A stretch of 56,829 bases of DNA, taken from the NCBI RefSeq assembly GCF_024519725.1, contig NZ_JALJRK010000037.1, positions 1-56,829 on the forward strand, in the 5' to 3' direction. The stretch is from Microvirga sp. Mcv34 (GTDB lineage Bacteria > Pseudomonadota > Alphaproteobacteria > Rhizobiales > Beijerinckiaceae). Position 1 is the first letter of the stretch. Each line of letters begins with the position of its first letter. The position numbers were made by a program, and so were the translations under genes. Positions 26,372 to 34,659 of this stretch are shown piece after piece. The notes beneath the pieces are model-generated. The model made no database searches and was not told where the DNA came from. It saw only the letters and a list, made by a program, of their open reading frames with translations.

Positions 26372-27039
26372 AGATCCGCACCCGTCTTAGGAACATGAAT
26401 GCCGCAGAGGCGATGAGCTTCAATCAGAGAGCGGAGGCGCGGGAGAAAGCCTGCTAACGACACTCGAAGGTATCGATCACTATTATAGTCGAGGATCTTA
26501 ATGTCGTTGGCATCCGCCAGAGCGTTGAGCTTATCAATCTCGCGTTCGCGGCTGTTTTGAAGATGGTCGTCAATAAGGAAATGGTCACCAGAATGATGGA
26601 TTTTGAAACTGTGAAACTCAAACGGTAGGTGACCGAGACTTACACCAACAGCAAAGATCCGATCCTGAGTAAGAAACTCTACATGATATGAGGTCAGGTG
26701 CCAGCCGGATTGATCGCGCAGATTCTCTACGGTTCTGCCGACACGGTCTCGAATACAACTTCTCACGCGCTGCCCGACATTGTTAGCGATGTCTCGCGTG
26801 CAACTCACTTGGCGGGAGGAGCAGACGGATGTTGACCTAGTTTCAAAGCATTGCACAGGAGATGCAGCGTTGATGCACGCGTTGTAGATTACCTCACTTT
26901 CCTCGTCTTCTGCAGCACAGGCGGTCATTAAGGTGAAGAAAGCGACGAATGACAATCCAATTAGATTGGATAGCCTTCTGCTAAGGACCTGAGATTTCCC
27001 ACGTAGTAGAAAACCACGGTGCGACGCATTGAGCAGCAT
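26368..27039 (-). CDS. Exported Cys-rich protein coupled to the large exported protein
   Basis: This protein of about 223 residues has an N-terminal hydrophobic segment (LSNLIGLSFVAFFTLMTACA) followed by AEDEESEV. It could be lipidated at the Cys of MTAC or cut after ACA by signal peptidase I. The mature part has many cysteines (YNACINAASPVQCFETRST, SVCSSRQVSCTRD, RSCIRD), then a strand-rich half (HLTSYHVEFLTQDRIFAVGV). The frame extends to 27183, but GAGG before the ATG at 27039 favours the shorter form. Its stop overlaps the start of the 1046-residue gene. The tight coupling implies a two-part envelope or secreted system. No domain is recognised. Confidence 0.65.
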   Translation of the reverse strand: MLLNASHRGFLLRGKSQVLSRRLSNLIGLSFVAFFTLMTACAAEDEESEVIYNACINAASPVQCFETRSTSVCSSRQVSCTRDIANNVGQRVRSCIRDRVGRTVENLRDQSGWHLTSYHVEFLTQDRIFAVGVSLGHLPFEFHSFKIHHSGDHFLIDDHLQNSREREIDKLNALADANDIKILDYNSDRYLRVSLAGFLPRLRSLIEAHRLCGIHVPKTGADL

Positions 27040-27218
27040 AGCCATTGCCTCAACAACTACGAAGAGTTGCACTCTTAAGCAACTACCTGAACCAGGATCT
27101 GGGAGCAACGCAACAAAGTACATAGTATCGCACTTTTCAATGGCGTTCAATGCTAAGCTCAGACGTCTATCCATTTCGGGCAAGAGAGAAGTTTTTCAAA
27201 CCCCATTAAGAGACCGAT

Positions 27219-29120
27219 ATGCCAGACCTGGCCCTCCCTATCTCGGCACACCCGTCAACCCAGGCATCCTTTACCGCCGGCTTGAACCCTCAGCAGAAAG
27301 CTGCGGTCGAAGCCTTTCATAAGCCACTTCTGATTCTATCAAGCTCCGGAACTGGCAAAACCCACGTTCTGGCCACCAAATTCATCTACGCGGTCCACGT
27401 CCTTGGCTATAAGCCGGACGAAATCATGGCGGTCACTTTCACCAGGAAGGCAGCTCATGAGTTAAAGGAGCGCATTGGCCGAAAAATCGTCGCTGACGTC
27501 GAAAACCTTTATGTCGGGACGTTCCATTCTCTTTCATCCCGCATGCTCCGGATCCACCAGGCGATCCATACCGGCGAGAAACCGTTCACAATCGTCGAGC
27601 CGGAAGAGATCAAGATGACCCTGACGGGCATCCTCGCCAGCCTGGACGGGTTCGGGAACTCTTCGAGCAGCCGGGAGATCGACAAGCGGATCAATGGGCT
27701 CCTCAAGACCATCGATGCTGCAAAGAATATAGGCGTCAACCTCGGCTCCGATAGCAACTCGACATGGATCACGAGCGCTCCGGGAACCTCCAAGGAGGAT
27801 AGTGATATCCTCGCCCAATATGAAAAGACGATGCGGGAGAACCGTTGTCTCGATTACAACGACCTAATCCTGGATTTCATCCGGCTCACGAACAGCAACC
27901 CCATTATTGCCCGGTCCTGGCGAAAGAAATTCAAGCTCGTCCTGGTGGACGAGTATCAGGACACCAATCCCGTTCAAGAACGCTGGCTGCAGATCTTCTC
28001 TGACGCGGGAAACAATCTTGCGTGTTTCGGAGACGATGATCAGGCTGTCTATGGTTGGCGCCATGCGACTGTCGACAACATCCTGAACTTCGAGAAGCGG
28101 TATCCCAATTCCGTCGTCATCAAGCTCGGAATCAATTATCGCTGCCCTGAGCAGATTGTCCGGAAAGCAGGGAAACTAATTTCCGCCAACCAGAAGAGAC
28201 TCTCGAAGACGGTCCGATCCGGCAACAAGGGTCAGGGCGATGTCGCGAGCATTTCCTGCAACGGACAGCAGGGGATACTCAACCAGGCTCTGGTCCTGAT
28301 CCAATCGGTCGCGAAGGCTCAGCCCAAGGACATTACCGTCCTTGCCCGGACGAACAGCGATGCCGATGAGGTCGCCCAGTTCCTCAGCCGCCACGGGGTT
28401 AACATCTTTCGGTTCAATCCCGATGCGGACTCTTCCCCGCAGCTCCAGACATTTCTTGCTTGGCTCCGCCTGCTCGCAAATGAATCCGACAGCCCGGCAG
28501 CGATCAAGATCATGACCAGCCTCGCCGGTCTCGGGATCGCCCAAGCAGTCTGGCGAGCCGCCAGGATGGAGGGCATTCCGGTAATGCAGTGGCTGAGCAA
28601 GCGTGCGGATGCCGGCAGCCTGAGGCAGGATGGCCTTCTCCGGCTGATGGATATCTATCAGGGCCTCAGGAGTGCGACGATGATCTCGAGCACATCCGAG
28701 ATGATCGAGCTCGCCCTGACCTATACGGATCTCGACAAAGACATTGAGGCCCTCAACCCGGCCCGCCGGGCTCGCTTCTTCCGCCAGTACATGGCGATCT
28801 CGGAACACGCCCATCGGGTCGAGGATCTCGCCACAATCATCGCGACGGCCCAGACGGAGATCGCCGACGTCGATGGCCGGCCGGATAACGCGGTGGCGGT
28901 TTCAACGATGCACGCCATGAAAGGACTGGAATCGCCCGTTGTGATCTCCCCCGGATGGAGCAAAGGGAAATTCCCAAGTGGCTTCGATAAGGGAGACGAG
29001 ATCGACGAGGCCCGCCGCCTTGCCTTTGTGACAATCACCCGCGCGTCAGCCCGATGCTTCCTGCTTTGGGATAGCCAGCTCGGCCCCTCTCCGTTCCTGA
29101 CCGAAATGGGTCTGGCCTGA
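27219..29120 (+). CDS. UvrD/PcrA-type superfamily 1 DNA helicase (first copy)
   Basis: This 633-residue 3'-5' helicase has motif I SSSGTGKTHVLATKF at 41-55, motif Ia VMAVTFTRKAAHELKERIG-like at about 70-88, DYNDLILDF, motif II LVLVDEYQDTNPVQERW at about 237-253, and motif III FGDDDQAVYGWRHATVDNIL. The late motifs are VSTMHAMKGLESPVVISPGW and RRLAFVTITRAS. It ends soon after the last motif, so it lacks the C-terminal tail of PcrA/UvrD (about 720-740 residues). Such enzymes unwind nicked or forked DNA in repair and in plasmid rolling-circle replication. It reads divergently from the exported-protein pair and is followed 38 bases later by a transporter gene. A second, fuller UvrD-like gene lies at 44535. 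Confidence 0.92.
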   Translation: MPDLALPISAHPSTQASFTAGLNPQQKAAVEAFHKPLLILSSSGTGKTHVLATKFIYAVHVLGYKPDEIMAVTFTRKAAHELKERIGRKIVADVENLYVGTFHSLSSRMLRIHQAIHTGEKPFTIVEPEEIKMTLTGILASLDGFGNSSSSREIDKRINGLLKTIDAAKNIGVNLGSDSNSTWITSAPGTSKEDSDILAQYEKTMRENRCLDYNDLILDFIRLTNSNPIIARSWRKKFKLVLVDEYQDTNPVQERWLQIFSDAGNNLACFGDDDQAVYGWRHATVDNILNFEKRYPNSVVIKLGINYRCPEQIVRKAGKLISANQKRLSKTVRSGNKGQGDVASISCNGQQGILNQALVLIQSVAKAQPKDITVLARTNSDADEVAQFLSRHGVNIFRFNPDADSSPQLQTFLAWLRLLANESDSPAAIKIMTSLAGLGIAQAVWRAARMEGIPVMQWLSKRADAGSLRQDGLLRLMDIYQGLRSATMISSTSEMIELALTYTDLDKDIEALNPARRARFFRQYMAISEHAHRVEDLATIIATAQTEIADVDGRPDNAVAVSTMHAMKGLESPVVISPGWSKGKFPSGFDKGDEIDEARRLAFVTITRASARCFLLWDSQLGPSPFLTEMGLA

Positions 29121-29158
29121 TACCGTCCGAATTTCAATCAGAAGGAAAATCTCCCATC

Positions 29159-29743
29159 ATGACCAAATCACGGCTCGCTGGTCTCGCCAGCCTGGTCGGC
29201 TTTCTGCTGACCGTTCCCCTCGCCAACTACTTCGTCTCGCGGATCGGCACGATTTGCCCGCCCGACGGCCCCTGTCTCATCCCAGTGGCGCCGGGGATCA
29301 TGTCCCCGAGCGGCGTTATCTGGGCCGGGGCCGCCCTTATCCTCCGCGATCTTGTCCAGCGGCAGCTCGGGGTCGCGTGGAGTACGGTCGGAGTCCTGAT
29401 CGGGGCCGCACTCAGCTATCTGATCAGCCCTGCCTTGGCCCTTGCAAGCGCGGTCGCCTTTTTGATTTCTGAGCTCATCGATCTGGCTGTCTACACCCCC
29501 CTCCAACGTAAGGGGTTGATCGCAGCCGTTGTGGCCTCGAGCCTCGCAGGCCTAATGGCTGACTCGGTTGTGTTTCTCTTACTGGCTTTCGGCTCTCTCG
29601 ATCACGTGCTGGGTCAGATTGTCGGAAAAGCCTGGATGATTGTTCTTTCCCTTCCGTTTCTTTTTTGGATGCGACGCCGAGATGAACACAGCTCACACGC
29701 ATTCAGAAGTATGTACGAGAACCTCGCGACGGATCATCATTAG
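29159..29743 (+). CDS. VUT-family integral membrane transporter (queuosine-precursor type)
   Basis: This 194-residue protein has six hydrophobic segments and the VUT/YhhQ-like motif region WAGAALILRDLVQRQLG and ALASAVAFLISELIDLAVY, with TPLQRKG next. Members import 7-deazaguanine precursors of queuosine; some are encoded by phages and plasmids. AAGGAA precedes the ATG. No deazaguanine-DNA modification genes (dpd type) or queuosine synthesis genes are visible nearby, so its substrate and reason for being here are open. A terminator-like hairpin follows at 29759-29793. Confidence 0.75.
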   Translation: MTKSRLAGLASLVGFLLTVPLANYFVSRIGTICPPDGPCLIPVAPGIMSPSGVIWAGAALILRDLVQRQLGVAWSTVGVLIGAALSYLISPALALASAVAFLISELIDLAVYTPLQRKGLIAAVVASSLAGLMADSVVFLLLAFGSLDHVLGQIVGKAWMIVLSLPFLFWMRRRDEHSSHAFRSMYENLATDHH

Positions 29744-29758
29744 ATGTGAGGCCCTTGC

Positions 29759-29793
29759 AGCCGGAGGATACCTTATCGATCCCCCGGCTTTTT
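29759..29793 (+). terminator. Probable terminator after the VUT transporter gene
   Basis: AGCCGG (29759-29764) pairs with CCGGCT (29784-29789), followed by TTTTT. The loop is long (19 bases) but may fold further. It lies between two convergent genes. Confidence 0.6.
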
Positions 29794-29804
29794 GACTTAG
29801 AACG

Positions 29805-31118
29805 CTACTGTTTTCCAGTCGCAATAGGCGTGAGCTCTACCATTCGTTCGAACTCAGCCACGGATTCGACAGGATTTCGTCCATACCCGTCCAATACAGC
29901 ATTCCAAAAGTCCTTGAGGAACTCTCTGCGGCTTTGATCTGTCCACGTTTCCTTCGTCTTTTCGATGGCGACGGAGTCCTGGAGTGCTTCCGACGCCTGA
30001 GAAAGAAATTGACCAGGGAAGTAGGTCTTCCTCATATCCGCAATGCCGACCTTCACACCGATGGGGCCTGATCCACCCAGCTCATTGATCGCTTCAATGG
30101 CTCGCTCAATGAAACTGTCTATCGGCTTGAAAATCAGTGCATAGCCCAGATTCGGACGGTTATTGTCATCGAGGCCGAAGCAGGTCGAGCTGACACCCCA
30201 TAATTCGCCAGTGTCCTGGAACCACTGTGTCGCATTCCCGGTCACTTTTTCATCGACAGCACCAGACCGGCCCCAGATCGCAAGAGCGCCCGAGCCGTTC
30301 ACTCCCCAGTCGCCGCCACTTCCTCGCACTTGGAACGCGGCCCGATTGATCTTTGCCGCAAGAAGGGTTTTCACCGGAGGTGTCCAGTACGTCGGTGCAA
30401 CACGGACGAACACTCTTGCCCCTGTAGGAAGGCTTACCCGCCGAACGGAGTCCTCCATCGCCACGTTCCGGAGCTCCAAGTCTCGATCGCCGCCCGCCCA
30501 GATCCCTGCCGCAGACGAACTCTCCTCATGCCACACGATCGCCGGAGGAGGTGCCGCTTGAGGGCGTTGAGCAGCCAAGATCGGCGCGATCACGTTCTTA
30601 AGGACGGTCGCGAACCGCTCCCGTTCAGCCTTCACCTGCTCCTTCGTCGCTCCATCCGGCAGATTGTAAGTTTTCGGACCACTCCGATGCCGCCAGTCAA
30701 ACGGCAGCGCGTGTGGCCCAGGATAATGTGCTGAGTTTGCAACCAAGACAATTCGGTCTTGGCTCACCGCCCGCTCTGCGTAGCCAAGTTCCGACATCAC
30801 GTTGGGATTCTGAAGATATTTAGGGTCTGGCAGATCCTCGGGAGCTACGCTTGGCAATAGCGCGGCTGGGTTTGTCACCCCGACCGGCGTCATATCGGCG
30901 ACAAAGACATTGGCCGCAGCAATTTTTTCAAGGATCGTTTTTGTGATGTCCTGTGTGCCGATCGCATTCTTTGTATCGTGATCGACCTCCGGCCGTTGCG
31001 CCTCATCATAATCGGCGTCCCGTGCAATCAGTTTGCAGGCATCCTTCAAGGCATCACGCACGAAGTAATGGTGTAACTTGGGATCGCGGTCGCTCTGCCA
31101 GGACCAGAAAAGTTTCAT
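29805..31118 (-). CDS. TIR/deoxyribosyltransferase-like protein, candidate defence effector
   Basis: This 437-residue protein has an N-terminal Rossmann-like domain that opens MKLFWSWQSD and contains DHDTKNAIGTQDITKTILEK, VFVADMTPVG (Asp at 75) and QNPNVMSELGYAERAV (Glu at 110). The D...NPNV..ELGYA layout is shared by nucleoside 2-deoxyribosyltransferase-like and TIR-like enzymes, many of them nucleotide-cleaving effectors in antiphage defence. The C-terminal 240 residues are of unknown family and could be the sensor (strand-rich LELRNVAMEDSVRRVSLP, then helices). It stands alone on the minus strand in the accessory region, with neighbours of unrelated function. The fold call is moderate and the defence role is inferred. 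Confidence 0.6.
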   Translation of the reverse strand: MKLFWSWQSDRDPKLHHYFVRDALKDACKLIARDADYDEAQRPEVDHDTKNAIGTQDITKTILEKIAAANVFVADMTPVGVTNPAALLPSVAPEDLPDPKYLQNPNVMSELGYAERAVSQDRIVLVANSAHYPGPHALPFDWRHRSGPKTYNLPDGATKEQVKAERERFATVLKNVIAPILAAQRPQAAPPPAIVWHEESSSAAGIWAGGDRDLELRNVAMEDSVRRVSLPTGARVFVRVAPTYWTPPVKTLLAAKINRAAFQVRGSGGDWGVNGSGALAIWGRSGAVDEKVTGNATQWFQDTGELWGVSSTCFGLDDNNRPNLGYALIFKPIDSFIERAIEAINELGGSGPIGVKVGIADMRKTYFPGQFLSQASEALQDSVAIEKTKETWTDQSRREFLKDFWNAVLDGYGRNPVESVAEFERMVELTPIATGKQ

Positions 31119-31397
31119 AATTCAAATGGCCTCCTGAATTCGACTACCCTCTATCAATTGCACCGCTACCCCACAACAGCGCCGCCGTTGGTCGTAGTCA
31201 TCCTGAACAATGATATACGAAGACAGACCAAGCTCTTCCTTAACCAAGGCTGCACTTGGCTCATCAACTGTCCTCGCAATGTGCTAGGGTGAAAACGACG
31301 AGCTAGCATAGGGAAATGATTCCCCGCCTATCCGGCCAAGGCCTGTACCCGGCCTACTAATCGTCCACAAAAAAATCCACACGGGGCAAATCAGAAG

Positions 31398-32226
31398 ATG
31401 AAGTACAAACGTTTCGGCCACAAGGCGTTGCTCGGCTTGGCTGCGGCCATCTCATTCGCATCCGTCGCAACTGCTGACCCGTACACTCCTGCTGAGAAAA
31501 TCAAACCGTCCGTGAGCTCTGTCCAAGGCGGCACGCTCGACATTGTAGGCCTTGTTCCGGGCCTTGGATGTACAGAGGCATTGGCTAAGATCAAGGAAAG
31601 CTACAAGCCCGAGCTGATCTCAACCTATACGAACACCTTCGGGGCTGCAATACAAAGGTATCCCTGTCTCGACCACGCAATTTACCTCCACCATCGAAGT
31701 CATAGACCAGACCGAAGTCCTCCGCCTGAGCTGCACCGGAACAGCGAGTGGCAATCAGGTCGCTGACATTTCTCGGCAGCTCCGATTTTGGGAAAGCACG
31801 GTCGGGTCGCCAACGATGGACGACATGATCGCAACGTTGGCTCAGAAATATGGAGAGCCGTCTTCTAAAGGAGAGGGGTTTGCTGGCGCGAGATACTTCA
31901 GCTGGGTCTACCGGAACGGAGCGAAGGTACCGTGCTCGCAAAGATCCTCAGATCCCTCCTACTGCAATCTGGGGCAATCGACAAAATACATTCCGCAGGA
32001 CTTGGATAAGTATGTCCACTGGGGAGAAAACCACGGCGGAGTTATCGTTTTCGTTGAATTGAAGCCCTGGTACGAAGACAAAACCAAACTCAAAGACTTC
32101 GCGATCTCAATTGTCGACGTCACGAAAAAGGGACAGGCGGCAAAAGCCGACATCGACTCGTTGTATGAAGAAGCCGAACGCCAGCATTCAGCGAAAAGCC
32201 AGAAGGTCTCAGTTCCTAAACTTTGA
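31398..32226 (+). pseudogene. Exported hypothetical protein gene broken by a one-base frameshift
   Basis: Two ORFs in different frames (31398-31766 and 31816-32226) read as one protein when joined. The first has a signal peptide (LLGLAAAISFASVATADPY). The second frame can be read back to 31639 as LQYKGIPVSTTQFTSTIEVI, then LRFWESTVGSPTMDDMIATL, giving continuous protein-like sequence. Removing one G from the GGGG run at 31641-31644 restores one frame of about 275 residues. It could be a true mutation, a sequencing error in a homopolymer, or slippage. The intact product would be periplasmic, with a late Cys pair (KVPCSQRSSDPSYCNLGQS). Function is unknown. Confidence 0.75.
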
Positions 32227-32402
32227 TTGACTGCCAATTGCCGCGCAGGAGGAGCGAGGGCCTTTGTTTAGCGCCCTCGCTGTATATCCTCACCGACACC
32301 GCCGCGATCGGATCCCGACTTCGAGCGCCGGCCGCTCGTTTCTAGACATCGTAGTTTCAGCACGCCGGGGGAGCCCTCCTGGCGCCTCCGAGATCGCTTT
32401 TT

Positions 32403-32642
32403 ATGGCCTACTGTTCCTGCCTGCGCGCCAGCCTCATCCTTTCTGTTGTTCTATTCGGAGCCACAGCGGTCCATGCCAAGGCCACAAAGAAGGCAGAGAA
32501 CGTGGCCCAAGCTCCCAAAGTTGAGACCGTCAGCGCAATTCCGGTAGTCCAGCCGGAGATTTCACCATGCCGGAAGGTTCGGCGCCGCCTCTGGGTTGAA
32601 GAGCAAGGATGGGTCGTTAGACAGATTTCGAGCTGTTCTTAG
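32403..32642 (+). CDS. Small exported protein of unknown function
   Basis: This 79-residue protein has a signal peptide (LILSVVLFGATAVHA, cut near residue 25), a short Lys/Ala/Val-rich linker and a conserved-looking end CRKVRRRLWVEEQGWVVRQI with a final Cys. Short exported proteins with a basic CxxVRRxxWVExxGW tail occur in rhizobial relatives without known function. Two cysteines could form a disulfide. It reads toward the minus-strand gene at 32655. There is no clear ribosome site, so the start is less certain. Confidence 0.6.
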   Translation: MAYCSCLRASLILSVVLFGATAVHAKATKKAENVAQAPKVETVSAIPVVQPEISPCRKVRRRLWVEEQGWVVRQISSCS

Positions 32643-32654
32643 GATCCTTGCCTC

Positions 32655-34460
32655 TCAGGGCGCGACCACTCCATTGGTGAGAACAAGGCTACCGTTCGCT
32701 TCCTGCACAAGTCCCTCAATACGGGCGTTACACTGAGACTTTGGAACCGGGCCGCTACAGTTCGCCAAAACCCATTTCATGCTCCCCAGGTCCAGCGTAC
32801 CCCGATCGAGAATGATGTCTCCCACCCGTTTCGACCCCTCGTATACGGCACAGGATGGCGTGTTCATCCCGATCAGGTAAACGGTACAGAATTCGACCGC
32901 GACGTGTTCCCCAATCACTTCTCGCCACAGGCTGATGAAATCACGGCTATCCAGGGAGCCGTCGGCGGCCCGCGTTAACTTCAGGGCCTTGCCGGGGGCG
33001 TCAGATCGATTTTCCTCCGTCCGTTCCACGGTGCACTCGGTTTCGTGGACAGTCTTCAGGTAGCGAAAGTCACTCCCATCGAACACGAAATAGTGGAATC
33101 CGCTCGTTCCATCGCTCGGATCATGCCAAGCGCTGTCATAGAGATCGAACTTGCCAGTCATCACGATGAGGGAACTGTCTACCTCAAATCCGAAGTCCGG
33201 CCCACCCACAAAGTGTGCTTTGTCGTTGCACCAATCGCCTGTGCCGGTGATGAGATTAAACGGGAGCATCTTCACCTTTCCGGTCGCCACATTGACCACG
33301 GCTCCCCGATTGCAGCCGGTCCCGCAGCCCCACGTCGTGATGACGTATCGGCCGGCGAAGTTCGGGGGTTGTTGAGCTGCTTCCCGAATACGGGTGCGGT
33401 AGTTGTTCTTGTCTGGATCGTCTAAAATTGGTTTTGCGTTGGCGCCCTTGTGGATTTTGCTGGCCGGATAATCCGGGAATTGTGGGACAGACACCGGAGA
33501 TTTCTTTGGCAGGGCGGCCTCCGCCTTCGCGACTGCAGCTTGCTCCTGAGCAGACGTCTTTGACGCCTCGAGTGTGTGCACCAGTGACGGATCTGCTTTG
33601 CCCGGCTTTGGGTTCGGCTCATGGGTGCTGGGCGCGGCTTGGGCGGTCTCTGTGGCCGCTTGGACACCGTGACCAGTACCCGATGCAACTTCGGCCTGCC
33701 GCATGGTTTCGCAGCTCGTCCGGGCCCAGTGCCCATCAGGCGGAATATCTGAGGTCTCTGGCTCCTGATCATTCTGCATACGGAATTGCCTAAAGGATTC
33801 CGAGATGGCGCTGAGGCTTACCGAGCCAATCTCCCCGGCCGCGTCCTTGTATAGGCGCAGCTCTCCTCCAAGCTCTTTCCCGGCCTCGGATGCTCCCACC
33901 CCAACCAGAATTTCCTGGTTGTCGTTCTTCCGCCGTTGCTGCCGGAATTGGAAGGTCTCGCCCGTTTCGATGATCCTCAAGTCCCACGGCGCGTCAGTTT
34001 TCCTCGGATCTGAGATCAGGAAGAATCCGAAGGCGTCCTGGATAGGTGCGAAAACGATCTTATCAGTGTTACAAGGATAAGGACCCGGTGCGTACCGCAG
34101 GCGGCCAATCATCTGGTCAACGGCCCGGGGTAGGTCCTGCAGGTAGGCACCCGCCACGAAGCCAGACCCGGTTCCCTGGCCAAAGATCCGATCATGCTCG
34201 GCTGACATTCGGTCGACATCAGCCTTACACGCCTTGAGGCCCTCGCTCAGATGGGTAAAGACTTCCTCCGGCTGGTGCTGCCGCTTTAAGGTCCGCTGCA
34301 CGTGGTCAGCGACACATTTCGTGGCAGCCCTGACAAAGGGCACGTGAGCCCTTCGTTTGGCCTCTCCGGAAGCCTCCTCCGCTGAGAGGCGAGCACCCAT
34401 TCCGGTACTCGCACAGATAGCAAAAGACAAAACCCCAAGCACGAGCCCCTTAGATAGCAT
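32655..34460 (-). CDS. Exported hypothetical protein with WGCGTGC domain
   Basis: This protein of about 601 residues has a signal peptide (GLVLGVLSFAICASTGMGA). The N-terminal half has scattered cysteines, a long Pro/Ala/Glu-rich linker lies at about 275-345, and the C-terminal half has the stretch NFAGRYVITTWGCGTGCNRG and GFHYFVFDGSDFRYLKTV. That WGCGxGC segment occurs in many uncharacterised periplasmic proteins of proteobacteria. The ATG at 34460 was chosen because the signal peptide follows directly; the frame continues upstream to 34508 and another ATG lies at 34481. Function is unknown. It lies in the cargo region next to another minus-strand gene ending at 34660, separated by that gene's terminator. 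Confidence 0.65.
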   Translation of the reverse strand: MLSKGLVLGVLSFAICASTGMGARLSAEEASGEAKRRAHVPFVRAATKCVADHVQRTLKRQHQPEEVFTHLSEGLKACKADVDRMSAEHDRIFGQGTGSGFVAGAYLQDLPRAVDQMIGRLRYAPGPYPCNTDKIVFAPIQDAFGFFLISDPRKTDAPWDLRIIETGETFQFRQQRRKNDNQEILVGVGASEAGKELGGELRLYKDAAGEIGSVSLSAISESFRQFRMQNDQEPETSDIPPDGHWARTSCETMRQAEVASGTGHGVQAATETAQAAPSTHEPNPKPGKADPSLVHTLEASKTSAQEQAAVAKAEAALPKKSPVSVPQFPDYPASKIHKGANAKPILDDPDKNNYRTRIREAAQQPPNFAGRYVITTWGCGTGCNRGAVVNVATGKVKMLPFNLITGTGDWCNDKAHFVGGPDFGFEVDSSLIVMTGKFDLYDSAWHDPSDGTSGFHYFVFDGSDFRYLKTVHETECTVERTEENRSDAPGKALKLTRAADGSLDSRDFISLWREVIGEHVAVEFCTVYLIGMNTPSCAVYEGSKRVGDIILDRGTLDLGSMKWVLANCSGPVPKSQCNARIEGLVQEANGSLVLTNGVVAP

Positions 34461-34604
34461 CCTGCTCTCGCCCCCACCCATAGCCTCCCAGTATGAATAC
34501 CGTCCCAAGGGAAGTAAACGGATGCCGGGTGATCCAAATGGCGCATTGGTCGAGATCTTCTTGGGGAGCCCCTCTCGGAGAGACGAAGACAGTCAATCCC
34601 CATA

Positions 34605-34632
34605 GAAAAAGAGCGGCCCACCGGACCGCTCT
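34605..34632 (-). terminator. Rho-independent terminator of the 34660 gene
   Basis: On the minus strand the stem AGAGCGG ... CCGCTCT is followed by TTTTTC. It lies 28 bases past the stop codon of the minus-strand gene at 34660-35808. Confidence 0.85.
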
Positions 34633-34659
34633 CGGAAACGAATAGATTTGATTGATGTA

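Noticed and set aside
29159..29743. Idea that the plasmid carries a deazaguanine DNA-modification system with the VUT transporter.
   Set aside because: No DpdA-like, QueC-F-like or TGT-like protein was found among the readable genes in this window.
32253..32281. Inverted repeat AGCGAGGGC/GCCCTCGCT considered as a terminator after the frameshifted gene.
   Set aside because: The stem is good but followed by TGTATATCC without a T tract, so it is left as an unassigned hairpin.
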